From NCBI GenBank assembly GCA_024734555.1, contig JANPWX010000033.1:6749798-6813797 (forward strand): a stretch of 64,000 bases of DNA. The letters are read 5' to 3'. The position numbers and the translations under genes are program-made. The number at the start of each line of letters is the position of its first letter. The stretch's first letter is position 1. Below, in pieces: positions 27,278 to 42,200 of this stretch. The stretch comes from Trochalopteron elliotii (Eukaryota; Chordata; Aves; Passeriformes; Leiothrichidae). Below the pieces are notes generated by a model, which worked only from the letters and a program-made list of their open reading frames with translations, had not been told where the DNA came from and did no database searches.

Positions 27278-30200
27278 CTGCACAAAAAGGGAACAGCAAG
27301 TTTAGCAGCCGGGTCGGGGCCGGCTCGTTCGCTCGGGAATTCCAGGGCATTTCCTCAGACAGAGAAGGGAAAGCAACGATCAACGAGGGCTCTTGGAACA
27401 GAGCTGGCCCCTGAGGGCACAAAGGGCTGAGCACAACTGAACAGCTCGGATTGCTCCTCCTACAGATCCTGCTTCAGCCCTGGACAAAGCAACAGAAACC
27501 CACTTCTTCCTGAAGGAAGGAGGACACTGACTCTAATTTGGGATCAGATTCCTCAATGCTCCTGGAGAGTGTCTCTAGACTTTCATATCAAAACACTCAG
27601 CAAAATAATTTGACACCTAAATCATCCACCAGGGAACACCACCTGTGACTTTGAGAAGCAACAGGAACAAGGATGATGTCAAAAAGAGGCAGAAGTTATT
27701 TACACCAAGTGCAGATTAAATCTCTCTCCTGCATAAACAGGGCATGTCATGGTCTTTGCCTCTTCTGAAGAGGATTTTGCTCAAGCCAAGGTGCCCAAAA
27801 AGGACCACAAAATGCTGCATCACTGGTGACTGACTGCCCTGGCAGCTAGAATTATCAGATCAGAAAAATCCCTAGCAGCTAAAAAAAAAGTAACTGGAAA
27901 TCTTGTCAGGATTTTGGAAAGTTGATTTATAATATGCCATGACATCCTTTACTGCAGTCCAGCAGCTCCTCCACATAGGAAGTAATTTAGATCACTTAAA
28001 TCAACAAAAAATCCAAATAAATGCCTTGTTTTCAAGCACAGGAGGTGCAGACAGGCATCCTAGAGCGACTGGGACTCGTAACTCAAGCATGAAATCCTGA
28101 AGTTAACCCAGAAGTTACTGTAGAAAAGCTCGAGTCAAAGGTTTCTGAATGACCTGGAAAAGGGGGAAGCAGCCCCTGAGTGCAGGCTGCCCTGCTGCTG
28201 AGCCCCCAGAGCCCCATCCTGCAGGGATCTGTGTCCTGGGACACTGCACACAGCAGCTGCAATCCCACCCTGTGCTGGCCTGGCACTGAGCTGGAGTTAA
28301 ACCACAGAATCCCAGAATGGGCTGGGCTGGAAGGGACCTTAAATCCCATCCCACCCTCTGCCATTGGCAGGGACAGTGCACTGTCCCAAGCCCCTGGAGC
28401 AGCTCCTGTGGGATGCAGTGACACGGGGAGGGAGCATTTGTGACACAGGACAGTGCAGTGACATCGGGTACAGCAGGAGCTGCATGAACATGGAGCCAGT
28501 TCTGGATTTTCTGTACATGGAGACAGCACAAGGTGACAGTGGCCAGGGGACACCAAGAGCTTCACATTCTGCTCTCCAAGGCTTTAGTGGGTTAATGGGA
28601 GCAGCAGCAGCCCCTCTCTGGCCATGCCCGAGGGACACACACAGCAGGGCACTGGGGGGAGTTAGTAGTTAGCACACACATCATTAGCAATTAGCAACAG
28701 TGTCGGCCAATCAGGGGCCTTTTCCTTACCATTGCACTTGCCAACACAGTTCCTACTGAATGCTGGTCAAACATCTGGATTATTTAATAAAACCTTTGAT
28801 TAGAATATTCTAGGGCTTCTTACGTGAACACCAAAAATAGAATTTGAGGCATTACTAAAGTCCAGCACACGGACAAAGGAGTCAACAGTATCCTGAGAAC
28901 AGCTCAGAATTCCTGTTCAGGGATTATTATGAGGTTTGCTGGCACCTTAATTTTGTTCCCTTATTCCACTCGTTAAGGTTCAAATTAAAAACAGCAGCTA
29001 CACATTGTGAATTAGTGAGTCTGTGAGTGCTCCTATGTGCAGGTGTGAATATTAGAGTAGACACTCTCATGTGACAGGTGGTGGTGTTAATTCAGATTAT
29101 TAATCCTCTAAAAACACATTGATCTGGAAAAGGTGGATGCTTTAGCATGGAGTGTACTGCTGGAGGTGTCACTTCAACCCCCCCCCAATGGGATTTCAGC
29201 TGGATCTTATAAGACCCTTGAGTTTTGGAGAGAATCCTCCCTCAGCAGCTCTCCTCTCCCAGATTTCCTGCAGGGCAGCTCCATGCTGTGTTTACAGCAC
29301 ACACCTGGGCAAGCTGCTCTGGTTTGCACTCCCCTCTGGCAGGTGCTTGCCGTGCCCAATTCTAATGAAGCAGCCCCAGCTGGATGTTAATTACAAGACA
29401 AGGATTTCTCCCATTACACTGGGGTAAAACAAACCCTCCCTGTCTGCTATCATTGAAGCAATTTCCTCAGAACCAGGAAAACCCTAAAAGGAAAATAAAT
29501 ACGGTCAAACTATGAAACACTTGGAAATTTAGATTAAGTCTTCCCTTGAAGTTTGATTCATTAGCACAGCTGCTGCTGTTAACTTCATTGTAAAGTGCTG
29601 TCAAGATTCAGAGCTCAGCCTCACTTCTGACTTCAGCTTGGGAATAAATTATCCTCATATTTTAAATATACTGACAGAAGTACAATCAGGAGAAGTCAGT
29701 TATTTTAAAAATCAAAGCTCCTTTTTAGTTGCTTAAGCAGCTCATTTGCTGCTGGTTTCACCATGGAATCCCATAAGGGGCAGGGACACCTCCCATTATC
29801 CCAGGTTGCTCTAAGCCCCATCCAACCTGGCCTTGCACACTTCCAGGGATCCAGGGGCAGCCACAGCTTCTCTGGGCAACCTCTTTCTCCAATTAACTAA
29901 AACCCCCAAACCTAAATGATTTCCAGCCTGACTTCTCAATGCAATACTGATTTCAGTGTCCTGGCTGCAAACAGGTAAACCTTGAGCTAACTCAGGCAGG
30001 CACCCTGAGCTCACTCAGCTAACTCAGGCCTTCCCAGCCTGCTGGGCAGGTGTTCCCTCAGCCTCACACCTGGGCAGGGCGAGGTGAGTGGAGGTGTGCA
30101 GGACCTGGGGCTGAGCAGGGAGGCTGGAAGCCAACGTGCCATGGTGCAGGTACTGCTGGGGCTGTTCTGTCACTGCTTCAGTCACATCAGCCTGGATTTT

Positions 30201-33200
30201 CCCAAAAAAACCTCCAAGTGCTTAAAAATAGCTGCAAAGCTGAAGTGAGAGCTACACTAAAACATAACCACAAATCACCAAATTGAAGGAAAAATGGTAT
30301 TTGCCTGCACTGAGGAGAACAAGCCTGTTGGAAACGGGTCACCCATCACACCTGACTTGGACGCTAATTCTGGGGGCCTGTGTGAAGTGTTAATTCTTTC
30401 CAGGGACTTAAGGAATAACTCAACGTTCACAGGCCTATGGCAATGGAGCAGCAGAGGCCTCACAGCCCCTGGCAGGCAGAATGCTATGGAGGGACAAGGT
30501 ACAGAGCTAGCAGAGCACATGTCCCATGGAGGGATGAGGACACAGAGCTGGCAGAGCACAATTCCAAGCGCATGTCCGAACTCAAGCTACAAACAGGAGC
30601 AGTTGAGCTGCAATTGCAGATTCTGTGAGTACAAACCTTATTCGCAGTAACCATCCCCACCTGTGAAGGCATTGGGGTAGAGCTGTTAGGCAACAGAATG
30701 GATACTCTGCATTCCAATACATTAGTCTAATTCTAGAGAAGCTGCAGTGTCATGGGAAAGTTTCAACCATTATTAATTGTAAGTAGATTTAAAAGCATTA
30801 GTCTCCCACACTCAGTATCTCTCCCTTCAGAATTTCCCAGAACAAGCAGCAACTCAGCAGGAAAACATTCCAAAATCTGCTGGTTTTGAATGGCCTCAGC
30901 AATTACATTTTTAAAAAATAAACTTTATTAACTATCTTTATTAAAGTAACATTGTCCCAATCAAATTGGTAACTACAAGTTTCATGAAACTTCTGTGAGA
31001 AGTGAGAGGACAAAAGTTTCTCTTTACTTTATGATTATCTTAAGGATTGCACTTAAAATGTGAAGCTCTATAAAAATTGACTTAAGAAATACAGTGTAAT
31101 ACAGGTGATTCTTCAGCTTCTGGATGTCCAACTTAAATGCACATCACAAGGCTCTCTTCTCATAAGGTAAAACATTCTCTGCATGTTTTGCCTACTAGAA
31201 CACGTGTCAGTGACCACTGTGCCCTTTTCTTATCTCAGTATGTGCTGAAATCCACCATCCTTGGCTACATCTTCTCCCTCCTCTAAATATTTGCTTTTTG
31301 GCAACAGATGTACAAGCAGAACTGACTGCCAAGATGCTGAGCTGGAGACAGCCCCAGCGAGCTGCTGTCACAGTGTCCAGTTTTCTTCCAAACAGGAAAA
31401 AAAACCCCACAAAACCAAAATTCATCTCTACTTGCCCCCAAACACTTCTGCCTCAGGAATTACACCCTGGTGTACAGAGCAGCTGAGTGGACATTTAAGT
31501 GGAAATGAGCTATCCAGTATTTGAACTGTGATTTGTGCTCTTCAGTTTCCCCCCAGCTCCAGGCACTATTTATTAACCCCCCCAGCTCCAAGCATTATTA
31601 ATCCCAGCTCCAGGCAGTATTTCCTGCCCTGCCAGCCCCCCAGGAGGCAGCCCCAGGGGAGAGGTGCTGTCACACTCACCTGTGACGATTTTGGACGCCG
31701 TTTGGGCGGGGTTTGCAGCCGTCCCATCCGCAGGCAGCTGCGAGGGGGGATGAGGAGGAGGAGGGACGCTGGGTCTGTTCCTGGGCTTGGGCACGGGCCG
31801 TGGCCGGGGCAAGGTGCCGCTCTGAGGTAAGGAGGGAGCCTGGCACGGCTCGGGGGGCACGGCCGGGGCACTGCCCGGGCGCTTCCCCAGCGGGGGCGTG
31901 TCGGGAGGAGTGGGAGTCTGCGGCAGGGAGCAGCAGGGCTGATCGGCTCCCTGCTCCCCGGGAGATGCTTGGCTGCTGCTTTTGGGCTGCAGGGGAGGAG
32001 TCGCCTGCGTCGGGGGCTGCGGGGGAGGGTGGCTGGGAGCTTGGATTGGGGACAGGCTGCTGGAATATCTCCGAGGTGCAGAAACCTGGGAAGGGGAGGA
32101 GGTCTGGGCTGCTCCTTGGTTTGCGTGTTGAGCAGGAGGAGAAGAGCTTCTGGCCGGTGGTTTTGGAGAGACAGAAGGTGGCTGAGCAGCTGGGGAAGAG
32201 CTTTGGCTTCCTGGCTGCCCCGGGGGTGGATTGGCTGGTTTGGGGGGGGCTGGTGCTGGCTTCTTCACAGCTGTGGAGAGAAGAGGGGAGATTCCAGCAT
32301 CAGGGACTGGGGTTTGACAGGGACATGCAGGGACAGGACACGGGGAATGGCTTCCCACTGACAGGGAGTGGGGTTAGATGGGGTATGGGGAGGAATTGCT
32401 CCGTGTGAGGGTGGGCAGGCCCCGGCACAGGGTGCTCAGAGCAGCTGTGGCTGCCCCTGGATCCCTGGGAGTGTCCCAGGCCAGGCTGGATGGGGTTGGA
32501 GCACCCTGGGACAGTGGAAGGTTTCCCTGCCCATGGCAGAGGACAGAACAAGATGAGTTTCAAAGCCCTTTCCAATCAAAACCATTTTGGAATTCTACAA
32601 TTCCAAACCAAGCTCCCAAAGAAACCAATTAGCAGCACAAAAAAATCCTCAGGTATGTTATCAAAATAAAATGGTGCATTATCAAGTACAAGCATTTACT
32701 GATCAACACCTTTTGAGAAAGTTTGTTAAACAGTACTGGTGACACTATCACCATTCAGGGAGTCCAAAAGTCCCAGCTGCTTTACAGCCAGGCCTTGGGG
32801 ACAAGCCAACAGATTGAACTGCTGTCTGTATAAGGGCAGAGATGCTGATAAAGTTATTTTAGCAGCATTTTTGCAGTACATCAAGGCTTGGAACATAGTG
32901 GCTTGAAAAGCAAACAAACACACACACCTCTCCTCAGGGCGTGGGGACTGGGACCAGCAGCGTTCTGGGGCTGGGTGACAGAGAGCTGGGAGGTGCTGGG
33001 GGCTGCCTGGCCCGGGGCAGGCCCTGCCTGGCTGCCATTCCTCACCGGGGGAGGAGTGCCTGCAGACGTGCTGTCCTTGGATTTGGAGGTGCTGCAAATA
33101 AAAAACCCACATCAGAGATGGTTGGGACGTGCCTTGCCTGGCTCAGCTGCAGCTGTTCCATTACAAACGGTGCTGGGGATCAGATATTAGGAAACAATAT

Positions 33201-36200
33201 TCATTGCCAAGCCCTGGCACGGGTGCCCAGGGAAGTGGTGGAGTCACAGTCCCTGAAGTGTTCAAAAACCACGTGGATGTGGCACCTGAGGACATGGTTC
33301 AGTGCTGAATGCTGTGGCAGTGCTGGGTTGATGGGTGGTAATGGAGGATGAGCCATCTGAGGTGGTTCTGGGCAAGGTCCCCTCCTGTGGCTGTGCACCT
33401 GCAGGCTTCTCTCACTTCTCTACATTTAGAGTCACCTGCAGCAATTCAGTCCTCTAAAGGACCGACTTTACTCACTTCCACTGGCACTCTGCAATGCCCA
33501 TTTCTCCAGATGCTGTTCATAAATTGTGAGTACTTGCACAGAGGCTGTGCAGATTTTAAGTGCAACTTTCAGACAAGGTTTTGTTTCAGCTGCCTCTGCC
33601 ACAAAAGCCATCTGTGGAGGAAATGCTGGTCTGCAGGGGATTTCCAAACGAGCTGGTTTTGTAAATATGTCACCTGAGAACAAGCTTTGTGCACAAGATC
33701 AGTGCTGCATCAAACCCCACGGTGGAGTTTCACCCTGAGATGCTGAGGCTGACATTTGGAGGCACTGCAGGCTTCACACGTGGTTTGTCACAGCTCTCAG
33801 ACCTGAGAGCAAAGTGCTGTTTCTGCCTCACAGGAGGAAGTCAGGCTGCTGCAGTCAGCCTTGGAGTCCAGGGACACAACTGCACAGCTTCAAGAGAAAT
33901 TAAATAGCAAAGAGCCTGTGAACCTACTTGTCCTAAAGAAACTAATCCTGAAATATGCTAAACTGACTGCCAGTTTTCTAGTATGCAAGTCTGCTCATCA
34001 CTAACACTCGCTACAGACAAATAAACAAAACAAGACATATCCAGATAACGTGTACAAGAAACAACAAACAAGACCAACAGGTTTCTGGTATTGCCACTGT
34101 AGGTTTTGCTCCTTCAGCAGCAAACTGGTATCACCTGTGTGCACATCTCTAGAACATAACCTGGGAAGGTCAGTGTGGGCAGCAGAAATAGAGTCTATAT
34201 TTGTATTTTTCACCATAATTTTTTCCCCCAAAAATTCCACTACCTTAGAAGATTAAACTCCAGAACAGACAGAACTACGTATGTTATATCAGAAGATGAA
34301 CACCCAGGACCATGGATGTTATTTTATTAGACCAATTCTGGAACACCAGAACTGTGTGTGTTATTTCAGAAGGCCAATTCTGGAACATCCTGAAACGTGT
34401 GTGTTATTTTATAAGACTAATTGTGGAACATCCAGAACTGTGTGTGTTATTTTATTAGACCAATTCTGGAACATCCAGAACCATGGATGTTACAAGACCA
34501 ATTCTGGAACACCAGAACTGTGTGTGTTATTTCAGAAGGCCAATTCTGGAACACCCAGAACCATGTGTGTTATTTTATTAGACCAATTCTGGACACCCAG
34601 AACTGTGTGTGTTATTTTATTAGACAAATTCTGAAATACCCAGAACCATGGGTAAGCCCAATTCTGGAACATCCAGAACTGTGTGTGCTATTTCAGAAGC
34701 CCAGTTCTGGACCTTCCAGAACTGTGTGTGTTATTTTATTAGACCAATTCTGGAATACCCAGAACCACAGGTAAGTCCAATTCTGGAACATCCAGAATTG
34801 TGTGTGTTATTTCAGAAGGCCAATTCTGGAGCCAGAACAGCTGGCAGGACAGCTCCTGCACAGCCCTGCTGCCCACAGCTGCCAGGGCCCATCCCTGGGG
34901 TAGGGATGCCCAGCCCAGGTGACACCAGTCTGCTGCCAGAGCTGCTGCCAAGCCGCCACCAGCGCAAGCCGTGCCTCTTACCTGGCCTCCTCCGTGCCTG
35001 GAGCGTGGGGCTGCTGCTCTGCTGGGGCAGCAGAGGGAGCAGGGGCAGCCCCGGGGCCGGGCTCAGCCCCGGCGGGCGGGCAGGGCTGCTCGGCCGCCGG
35101 CTCGCAGGGCGGCAGCGGCGGCTGGAAGGCGGGAGATGTGAGCTTTCTGTTTACAGTGCCACATCGCCGCGGGGTCGCGGGGAACTCCAGCACCTTCACA
35201 CCAAAGCTACAGAGAGAAGAGAGAGTGAACACAGCAGGCAGCCACCCCCAGGGGCTGCAGCAGCAGCAGCAGCAGCAGGACTCCGGGTGTCCCACCCCAC
35301 GCCCAGACAAACCCCGACATGCAAAGCAGCGACGAGGAAAGCTCGGCCGGCTGCACAACACCACGATGTTAAAGCTTCCACTGGCTGCACAACACCAGCA
35401 GTGTTAAGACATGCAACGGGATTTGGCTTATCCCCACACAGGGATAAGCTAAACGTCAGGGAACAAACTACTCAATTACATTTGGAGACGAACACTGAAG
35501 ACAATGAGGTCAGAGCACTCAGAATCTCACACGTAAATGCAGACGTTCCCTTACATACCACAGTAGCTCCTGACAAAAGGGATTTTGCCACATGAATTTT
35601 GTTTCTATCACACACTAAGTTGCAGCAGAGATTCAAAAAAAGCTACTGGATACAGGGTGTGATTTGGGGGGTTGGAATGAGAGATCTTTACAGTCTTTTC
35701 CAACCCAAATCATTCTATTTGTGTTTCAAGGAGAACAGTGGAGAAACAGACCCCAACTCTTAAACGGATTTTAAAATGCATACAGCACATTTATTCTAGA
35801 AATTATTTTATCCTTGTTGTGTTAAACACTGAATCTTGAACTGATTTTCTTCTTCCTCTGTGAGTGCTGACAAATTTGCATGTGGCTGGTCATAGCTAAC
35901 AGGTAACAACTTCATATTTGCATCAACAGCTAGAAACAAGCACATCACTTGAATACTCATGATGAGTGATAAGAATGAACATTACACTACATGTTATATG
36001 GGAAACAGCACATTTTACTGGGAGATTTTAGCATTCTACTGCTTGCTGTGGCAATACTGTACCATCATCAACTCAGAAGTCTTATCATGAAGGCACCAGG
36101 TAACACCACCTCAGCTTATGGGCTTTGAAAGAGAAGCCATGGAATACCAGAAGTTAGAGACTGAGAGATGTTACTGCAGACACTCCTGTTCCAGTGAATC

Positions 36201-39200
36201 CTAGACCACCCCCAATCTGTACCAGAATGGAAACTGGGAGCAGCAGTATCTGCTTGGGATTTATCATGCAGGAGTGCAACTGGAAGGAAGTAACAGTACA
36301 TTACCTTTGAGCCATCCTCAGGCTGCAACAACAGGAAATAAATCACTATTGTTATCTACAGCATTTCCATGAAATTCCTCTCCTGACACCAGTGAAGGTG
36401 TCTGATTGAAGCCTCATTGGAAGAGGGTTATAATGGACCCCTAAGCTGAGAATTCCACCTACCTTTCCTTCTTCAGCAAATCCCCTTCCATCACAGTCAT
36501 GCTCAGAGGCCTCTTCCTCTCCAAGGTCCCACATTCATAGTCATTCCCAGTGTGTGACAAGTGATTGGAATTAACAGCAGGAACTGCCACAAATGCCCCA
36601 GACACATTGAAATCTTCATCTGGAAGAGGACAGACAGACAGAATGCCTCCTAAGACACACATCCCAGGGGGAGCCTCACTGCACAGCCACTGAGTGTGAC
36701 CTGCAGGGTAATGTGAAATTGTTGAGCTGTGGCAGGAACTCACCTCCAGGGAAGAACCAGTCTGCATGCTGAATGATGGGCTCAATAACTGCTACCACAT
36801 GCACTGAAGTGGCTGCTGCCATTTCAGCAAGGGATCTGCAGGACAGATTTGAAGAACACTTTATTCACAGTTCCATCAAAGCAAGAAAATTAAAATCAAT
36901 TCAGACTACCTAAATAACAGCTCAGGCTAAGCATGATGGATCAACTCCTCAGTACCAGAGAAAGAGCAACTGTGCTGGACTCCAGACTGTTCAGTAACAC
37001 TCACAGCTTTTGGAAACACCCCTAAAAACCTTCCTGCCTCAAAGGACCTGGAAGCATGGGCTGAGAGAACACTGGAAATATTTTTAGGTAAACAGTCCGT
37101 TGCTGTGAGTAGACCAAAGGATTTAAACCTGCCAATTCTACAGCTTCACCCACTTCTGCTTTGTAGCTTTTTTAAAAGAACTCACCCTTCATTCTTTGCC
37201 CACAACAAGTTGGGGCCCAAGACTATGGCGATGTTGCTTGGTGTCATTTTGTTAACATCACTGTTCTGGGCAAGCTTGGCTAAAAATTTGATTAAATACC
37301 TTCAAAAAAGAAAGAAATAATTAAACAGCAGGAACCATGAGCATTTCTTGTTGAAAACAAGTAAATAAAAATTCAAGAACTTGTAAAGAGAGCTGTCAAC
37401 AACATGGAAATGAGATGCAGCCTTCTTGCTTGGCAGCTGCCCAAAGCTTCTGCTCCTGAACCATAAAAGTTGAACTGGATAGCAAAGAAAGCACCTCCCA
37501 TTTTAGCAAAACAGAACCACAGAAATGTTATACTTCCAGAGAAAAAGGCTTAGTTTCAGGTCCTGTAATGGACATTCCATGCTTCTAGGAATCACCAGAG
37601 CTGGTTTTGTTCCGGTTCATTTCCAAAACACAAAACCAACAGGAAAAATGAGATGTTTAAGACAGATCCAGGTGATTTCTAAGACTGGAAACTGCAGCAA
37701 AGAGCAGAGTGTGAGCCATAAGTAGAAAGGCTCTGTGCATCACTATTTCCTGACAGTCAATAGAGAATTAATCTGAGGACACCACCTATGCATGGCCACT
37801 GCTGCATGAAATATGAGGTATTTTTAAAAATCTCACTGAATTTGGCCAAGAAAAGCACACCTGGATTAGAGTTTAGTTTAACTGGCTTTGAGGTGCAAAG
37901 CAGCTGAGCTAAGAGATGTTCACACCTACCTGAAGTTAACACGGTAATGCTCAGGTAATCTGTTACAAATCCTCCATAACTCTTGGAGCTTCTTATCCTG
38001 GTCCTGAATACTGAAAGGACAAAAAAAATGCCATGACATCTTACTTTCAGGGCAGAAATTAATCATATGAACTTCCATTTATGCCAAATAAATGTTTTGT
38101 ACTCAATACCCTGCTTGTGAGATCCCTGAATTATCTCTAGCTGCAACAAAACTGCTTGAGCATCAATACTGTGCAGCCAGCAACTTGAAGCAGCCCTAAC
38201 AGTTAAACAAAGTTGATTTTTCACCACATTTTGTGCAATATGTATTAAGCTATTTATTAAAATAATTTCTTGCACAAAATACCTGTTAGTGAAACAGTAA
38301 CTGTGTGAGCTTGGTTGTTTCTTTTGAATTCATCTATGAAGAATCCAACTGAATAGAAATATGCAGCATGACTTCCTCTACAGCTATTTCTAGCATGCTT
38401 ACTTTGCAGCTTGTGTCCACTCCTCATACAGGCTGTAGGTCATGAGAGGCTCTGGCAGCTCCCGCAAATAGGATTTCAAGGCACCTGCAATGCAGACAGG
38501 GACAGGTTGGCTCCTCAGCCACTGCTTTCAGACTGCAGGGAAAATCCTGCCCTCACATTTGCAGTTTTATCTGGGCAATAAATTCCAAGTGCCAGGGAAA
38601 GTGGCAAGACCTGACACTTGCCCAGTGGAACTGCTCAGATCTTAACACAAAGGGTCTGTCAGAAATTAGTGCAATTTGACAGAAACATGCCATAAAACTC
38701 TGAAACATCTCTTCAGGACAAAGGAATATAAAGATATATTGAAGTCTACACATGGCTCACATCTACCTTCACCATGTTAACACTCTTGTCATGAGAGATG
38801 TGACAGTTGGGTCATTATGATCACCTGAATTTTACACACCATTGTCACAAATATATGAGGTGTGATCAGCACGGGCACCCTACACTTACCTGTGTCAAAC
38901 TGTGCAGTGAACTTTCAGCTGATTGTCACTTCTCCCAGTTTAACTGTGAAGATCAACACCTGAACAGCACAAAATTGTGCTGTATCAATTTACACCTGGT
39001 TTGAATTCACAACACTCCCAATACCTGCAACAGCGTGGGGATCTGAGTAAAACTCATCAAGCTGGGAAGTGGAACAGTCCAGGGCAGCTTTCAGCTTTTT
39101 TAACTTGGAGGCTCCAGCAGCAATTCTGAACAAGCCCTGCATCACAGAAACAAAATGTATGGATTGATAACCACACACTGACACAAGCATAGAACAGCAT

Positions 39201-42200
39201 CAGTTTTACAACAGCCTCTTTCAGAACATTCCATCTTTGGTGCCTTCCCCTGACAGTTATGACCCAGCTGGCCCTCCATGTTTCCTGTCACTGCCCCCTG
39301 ACCATGGTTCAGTTCTTTCCCACCCTTGGCCCACCCCTAATTTTCACTGTATGTGCTTCCACGTCCAAGATCCTTCACACACTGCTGAGCTTATCCTGCG
39401 GCAAAGCATCTACCAACTACGTACTGACAAAATTAGTTAGGCAACATGTTAACAAACAGAATGAGGTTCACTGGGCCCTTTTCCCCCCATTCCTGTGATC
39501 TGGAATTACCTACCTCCTCTCTCATCCCTGTTTCCAGGAGCATCATGACACAGGCTTCGATAGGAACGGCGATTTCCCGCCCGCTGCGCTTGAGATGCTC
39601 TTCCAGGGGAGTTCCAAAAGCTGGCTTTTCAGTCCATTTGTCTAAGTTGGAGAGTATCAAAGCACTGAGCAGGATATCTACCAAACCCCTGAATTACAGC
39701 CCAGGCAAGAAGAGAAGAAAGCCTCTAGTACAGCACAGAAATGTTCAGACTACAGCAGGAGTTTTACAGCCCTTGATTGGTAAAGTCCCTTGGATCATGA
39801 GCAAAGAGAAAATGAGGCTGCTGGTGGTCAAGAAAAAAATACTTCTGCATCTTTCTGGATGGAATATCACATACAAATTCTGTGTGTAACTGGAATTATA
39901 AATAACAAACCTCAACAAGAGCCAGCACAAGGCTGCATGTTCCAGTAACACTGATTTGGCTCCAGTCTGCAAAAATCTGTGAGGAAAATTTTGTCCAGAC
40001 TGCATGACCTGGGCTGATTTTTGTTTTAACTGTATTTAAGGTGAATAAAAACTGAGCTGTTAATAAAAAAATTATTCCTTAAATTTGATTCCTTAAACCA
40101 GCAAGTTACAATGGATGTTAACAGCCTCAGTGTATAACATCAGAACTACCATTGCAACAGCCCAGCACTGTAACACTCAAATTTTCAATTTAATTCTTCA
40201 ATTCTTGTTAAACTCCAATTGGCACAAATTTCTCCAAACTGAATGTGAATTTCCTCTTTCCTACAATTTACATTCTGACCCATTGCTGCTATTTTAACTG
40301 AAAAAATGCAGATGTAAAAGGTTATTGTTAGTACAGATGTGTTATTTCTTTTATATGGAAAAGAGGTCAAGAAAGACAAAAACTTCAGAGGACTTCAAAG
40401 AGTGCTCTGAAGGCAAAATGTTTCTGCAAAGGATTTAATTCACCCCTTTTCTTTACAAACCCACATCAATCACCTCCCCTGTCAGGTTTTAGTCCCTCTC
40501 ATTAATATGCCATGAGATGCACATGGCATTTCCCAACCTTTGCAGGTTACAGCAAACATTAGGAAAAGAAATCTCAGTACTTGTTCAAAGTCCCAGCTCC
40601 CATCCCTGGCAGTATCCCAGGCCAGGCTGGACAGGGCTGGGAACAGCCTGGGACAGTGGAAGGTGTCCCTGTCATGGCAGGGCTGGCACTGGATGGGCTT
40701 TAGGGTCCCTTCCAACCCAAACCTTTGTGGGATTCTAACTGACACTGCAGCTAGGAACACAAGGTGAGAAATTCCCTGCATTCAGCCATTTGGCCACTGT
40801 GGCTCCCAGCCACCTTCTAGGGAGGCCAGTCTGCTCTGAAGCATTTGGTGCTCAGCTGCTCTGCACAAACTTTCCATGCAAAAACAACAAATTTCAAGTA
40901 GCCATATCCACAAAGAACCTTCTGCACAGCCCTGCTGAGCTCTGCTGCTGTACCAGCATCACCTCTGCATTCCCTCCTCTCCCACCATGTGTACAGATAG
41001 CCCACACCATTTTCCACAGTGCTCCTACTGATTCATGTATTGAATTGGTTCATCTTTTACAACCTTCATGAGCTGAAGATACCTGAGCCTTCCTCAGCTT
41101 AGACTGTATTTTCCCTCAGACTCTGTTCTCCAAGGATTTCAGGAGAAAATTTCCTATTTCTCCAAGGATTCAGGGACAGCACAGCCAATATTTTGGAGAG
41201 TAGTTTCCAAAACACAGAGTGCATCTTCATCCCAAACCACCAGTGATACACCTGAGAGTCCCCTGACAGTGGAAGCTTAGCAGCTGTTCCAGTTCTTCTT
41301 AGGGAAGAAATGAAGATGTACAATTCACTTTTTTAACAGCTGATAATCAGCACAAGAACCCAAACTCTCCATTTCCCAGCATGCAGTGCACACTGGGAAA
41401 AAGGACTGCACAAAATGAGTGGGGAAAAAAGAAAAATCAAGCTCCTTAAAATCCATGGAGTTTTCCTGATAATCACCTATAATCACTCAAGAACCAAGTC
41501 ACGGTGACACTTTCATTGGCCTGAAGAGCCAGGTGTGAGTCAGCAAAAGGGCACAAGGAAAATAGGTAAGCAAATAGAAAAATCCTTCCTTTACCCTGCT
41601 GGGTGTCAGAGAGATCCTCAATAAATACTTTATTAGTGTGTTAAACATGGCTGGAGAACTCCGGAGAACACGAAGATGGAATTATGCTTGGGAATGTAAA
41701 ATTGTTAAGCAGATCAAAATGGCCTTATTAAATCAGTCTGCATGCAAGAGAATCAAGATAGAGGAGGAGAATATTGTGCATAGGTGGCACAGGCAAGGAG
41801 AAGCATCAGCCAGAGCACAGGTTACTTTACCTTGATGGGCTTGAATTTCGGGTAGGACCTTTTCTATGACTGCTAATGCTTTTCTATGGTAATCTGCTTG
41901 TGCTTCTAATAACTGAGAACAGAAGCCACATTTTAAAAACAAAAAGAGCATTAGCTTCTGATGAGCACATAAGACAAGACCAAAGGGTCAGCACACAAAA
42001 TGTCATCTCTGAGGACTCAGTGTGTGTGCCCAGCTGTGCTGCAGCAGAGCCCCAGTGCCCCACACTCACCGTGACGAAGCAGCGGGCGTACTCCCCCTCC
42101 TTGGACACAAAGCTGTACATGTCTGCAGCCAGCTGATCCTTTGGGAGACACACAAACCAGGACAGCACATTTACTCACCTCCAATCATTCAGACACACAT

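Larger units (their letters stand above)
27278..31679 (-). other. ARHGAP17: Last ARHGAP17 intron (4.4 kb)
   Basis: No coding exon is seen. It contains two short inverted CR1 fragments. A small imperfect duplication lies at about 30485-30565 (two copies carrying catggaggga and agcagagcac words). The rest is unique AT-rich sequence. Confidence 0.7.

Noticed and set aside
31713..32408. 231-codon plus-strand ORF
   Set aside because: Antisense shadow of the proline-rich ARHGAP17 exon, whose GC-rich codons keep the other strand open.
34281..35595. ORFs with repeated ILEHPE and VCYF-type words
   Set aside because: Translation of the 43-bp minisatellite. The longer ORF also runs antisense through ARHGAP17 exon 17.
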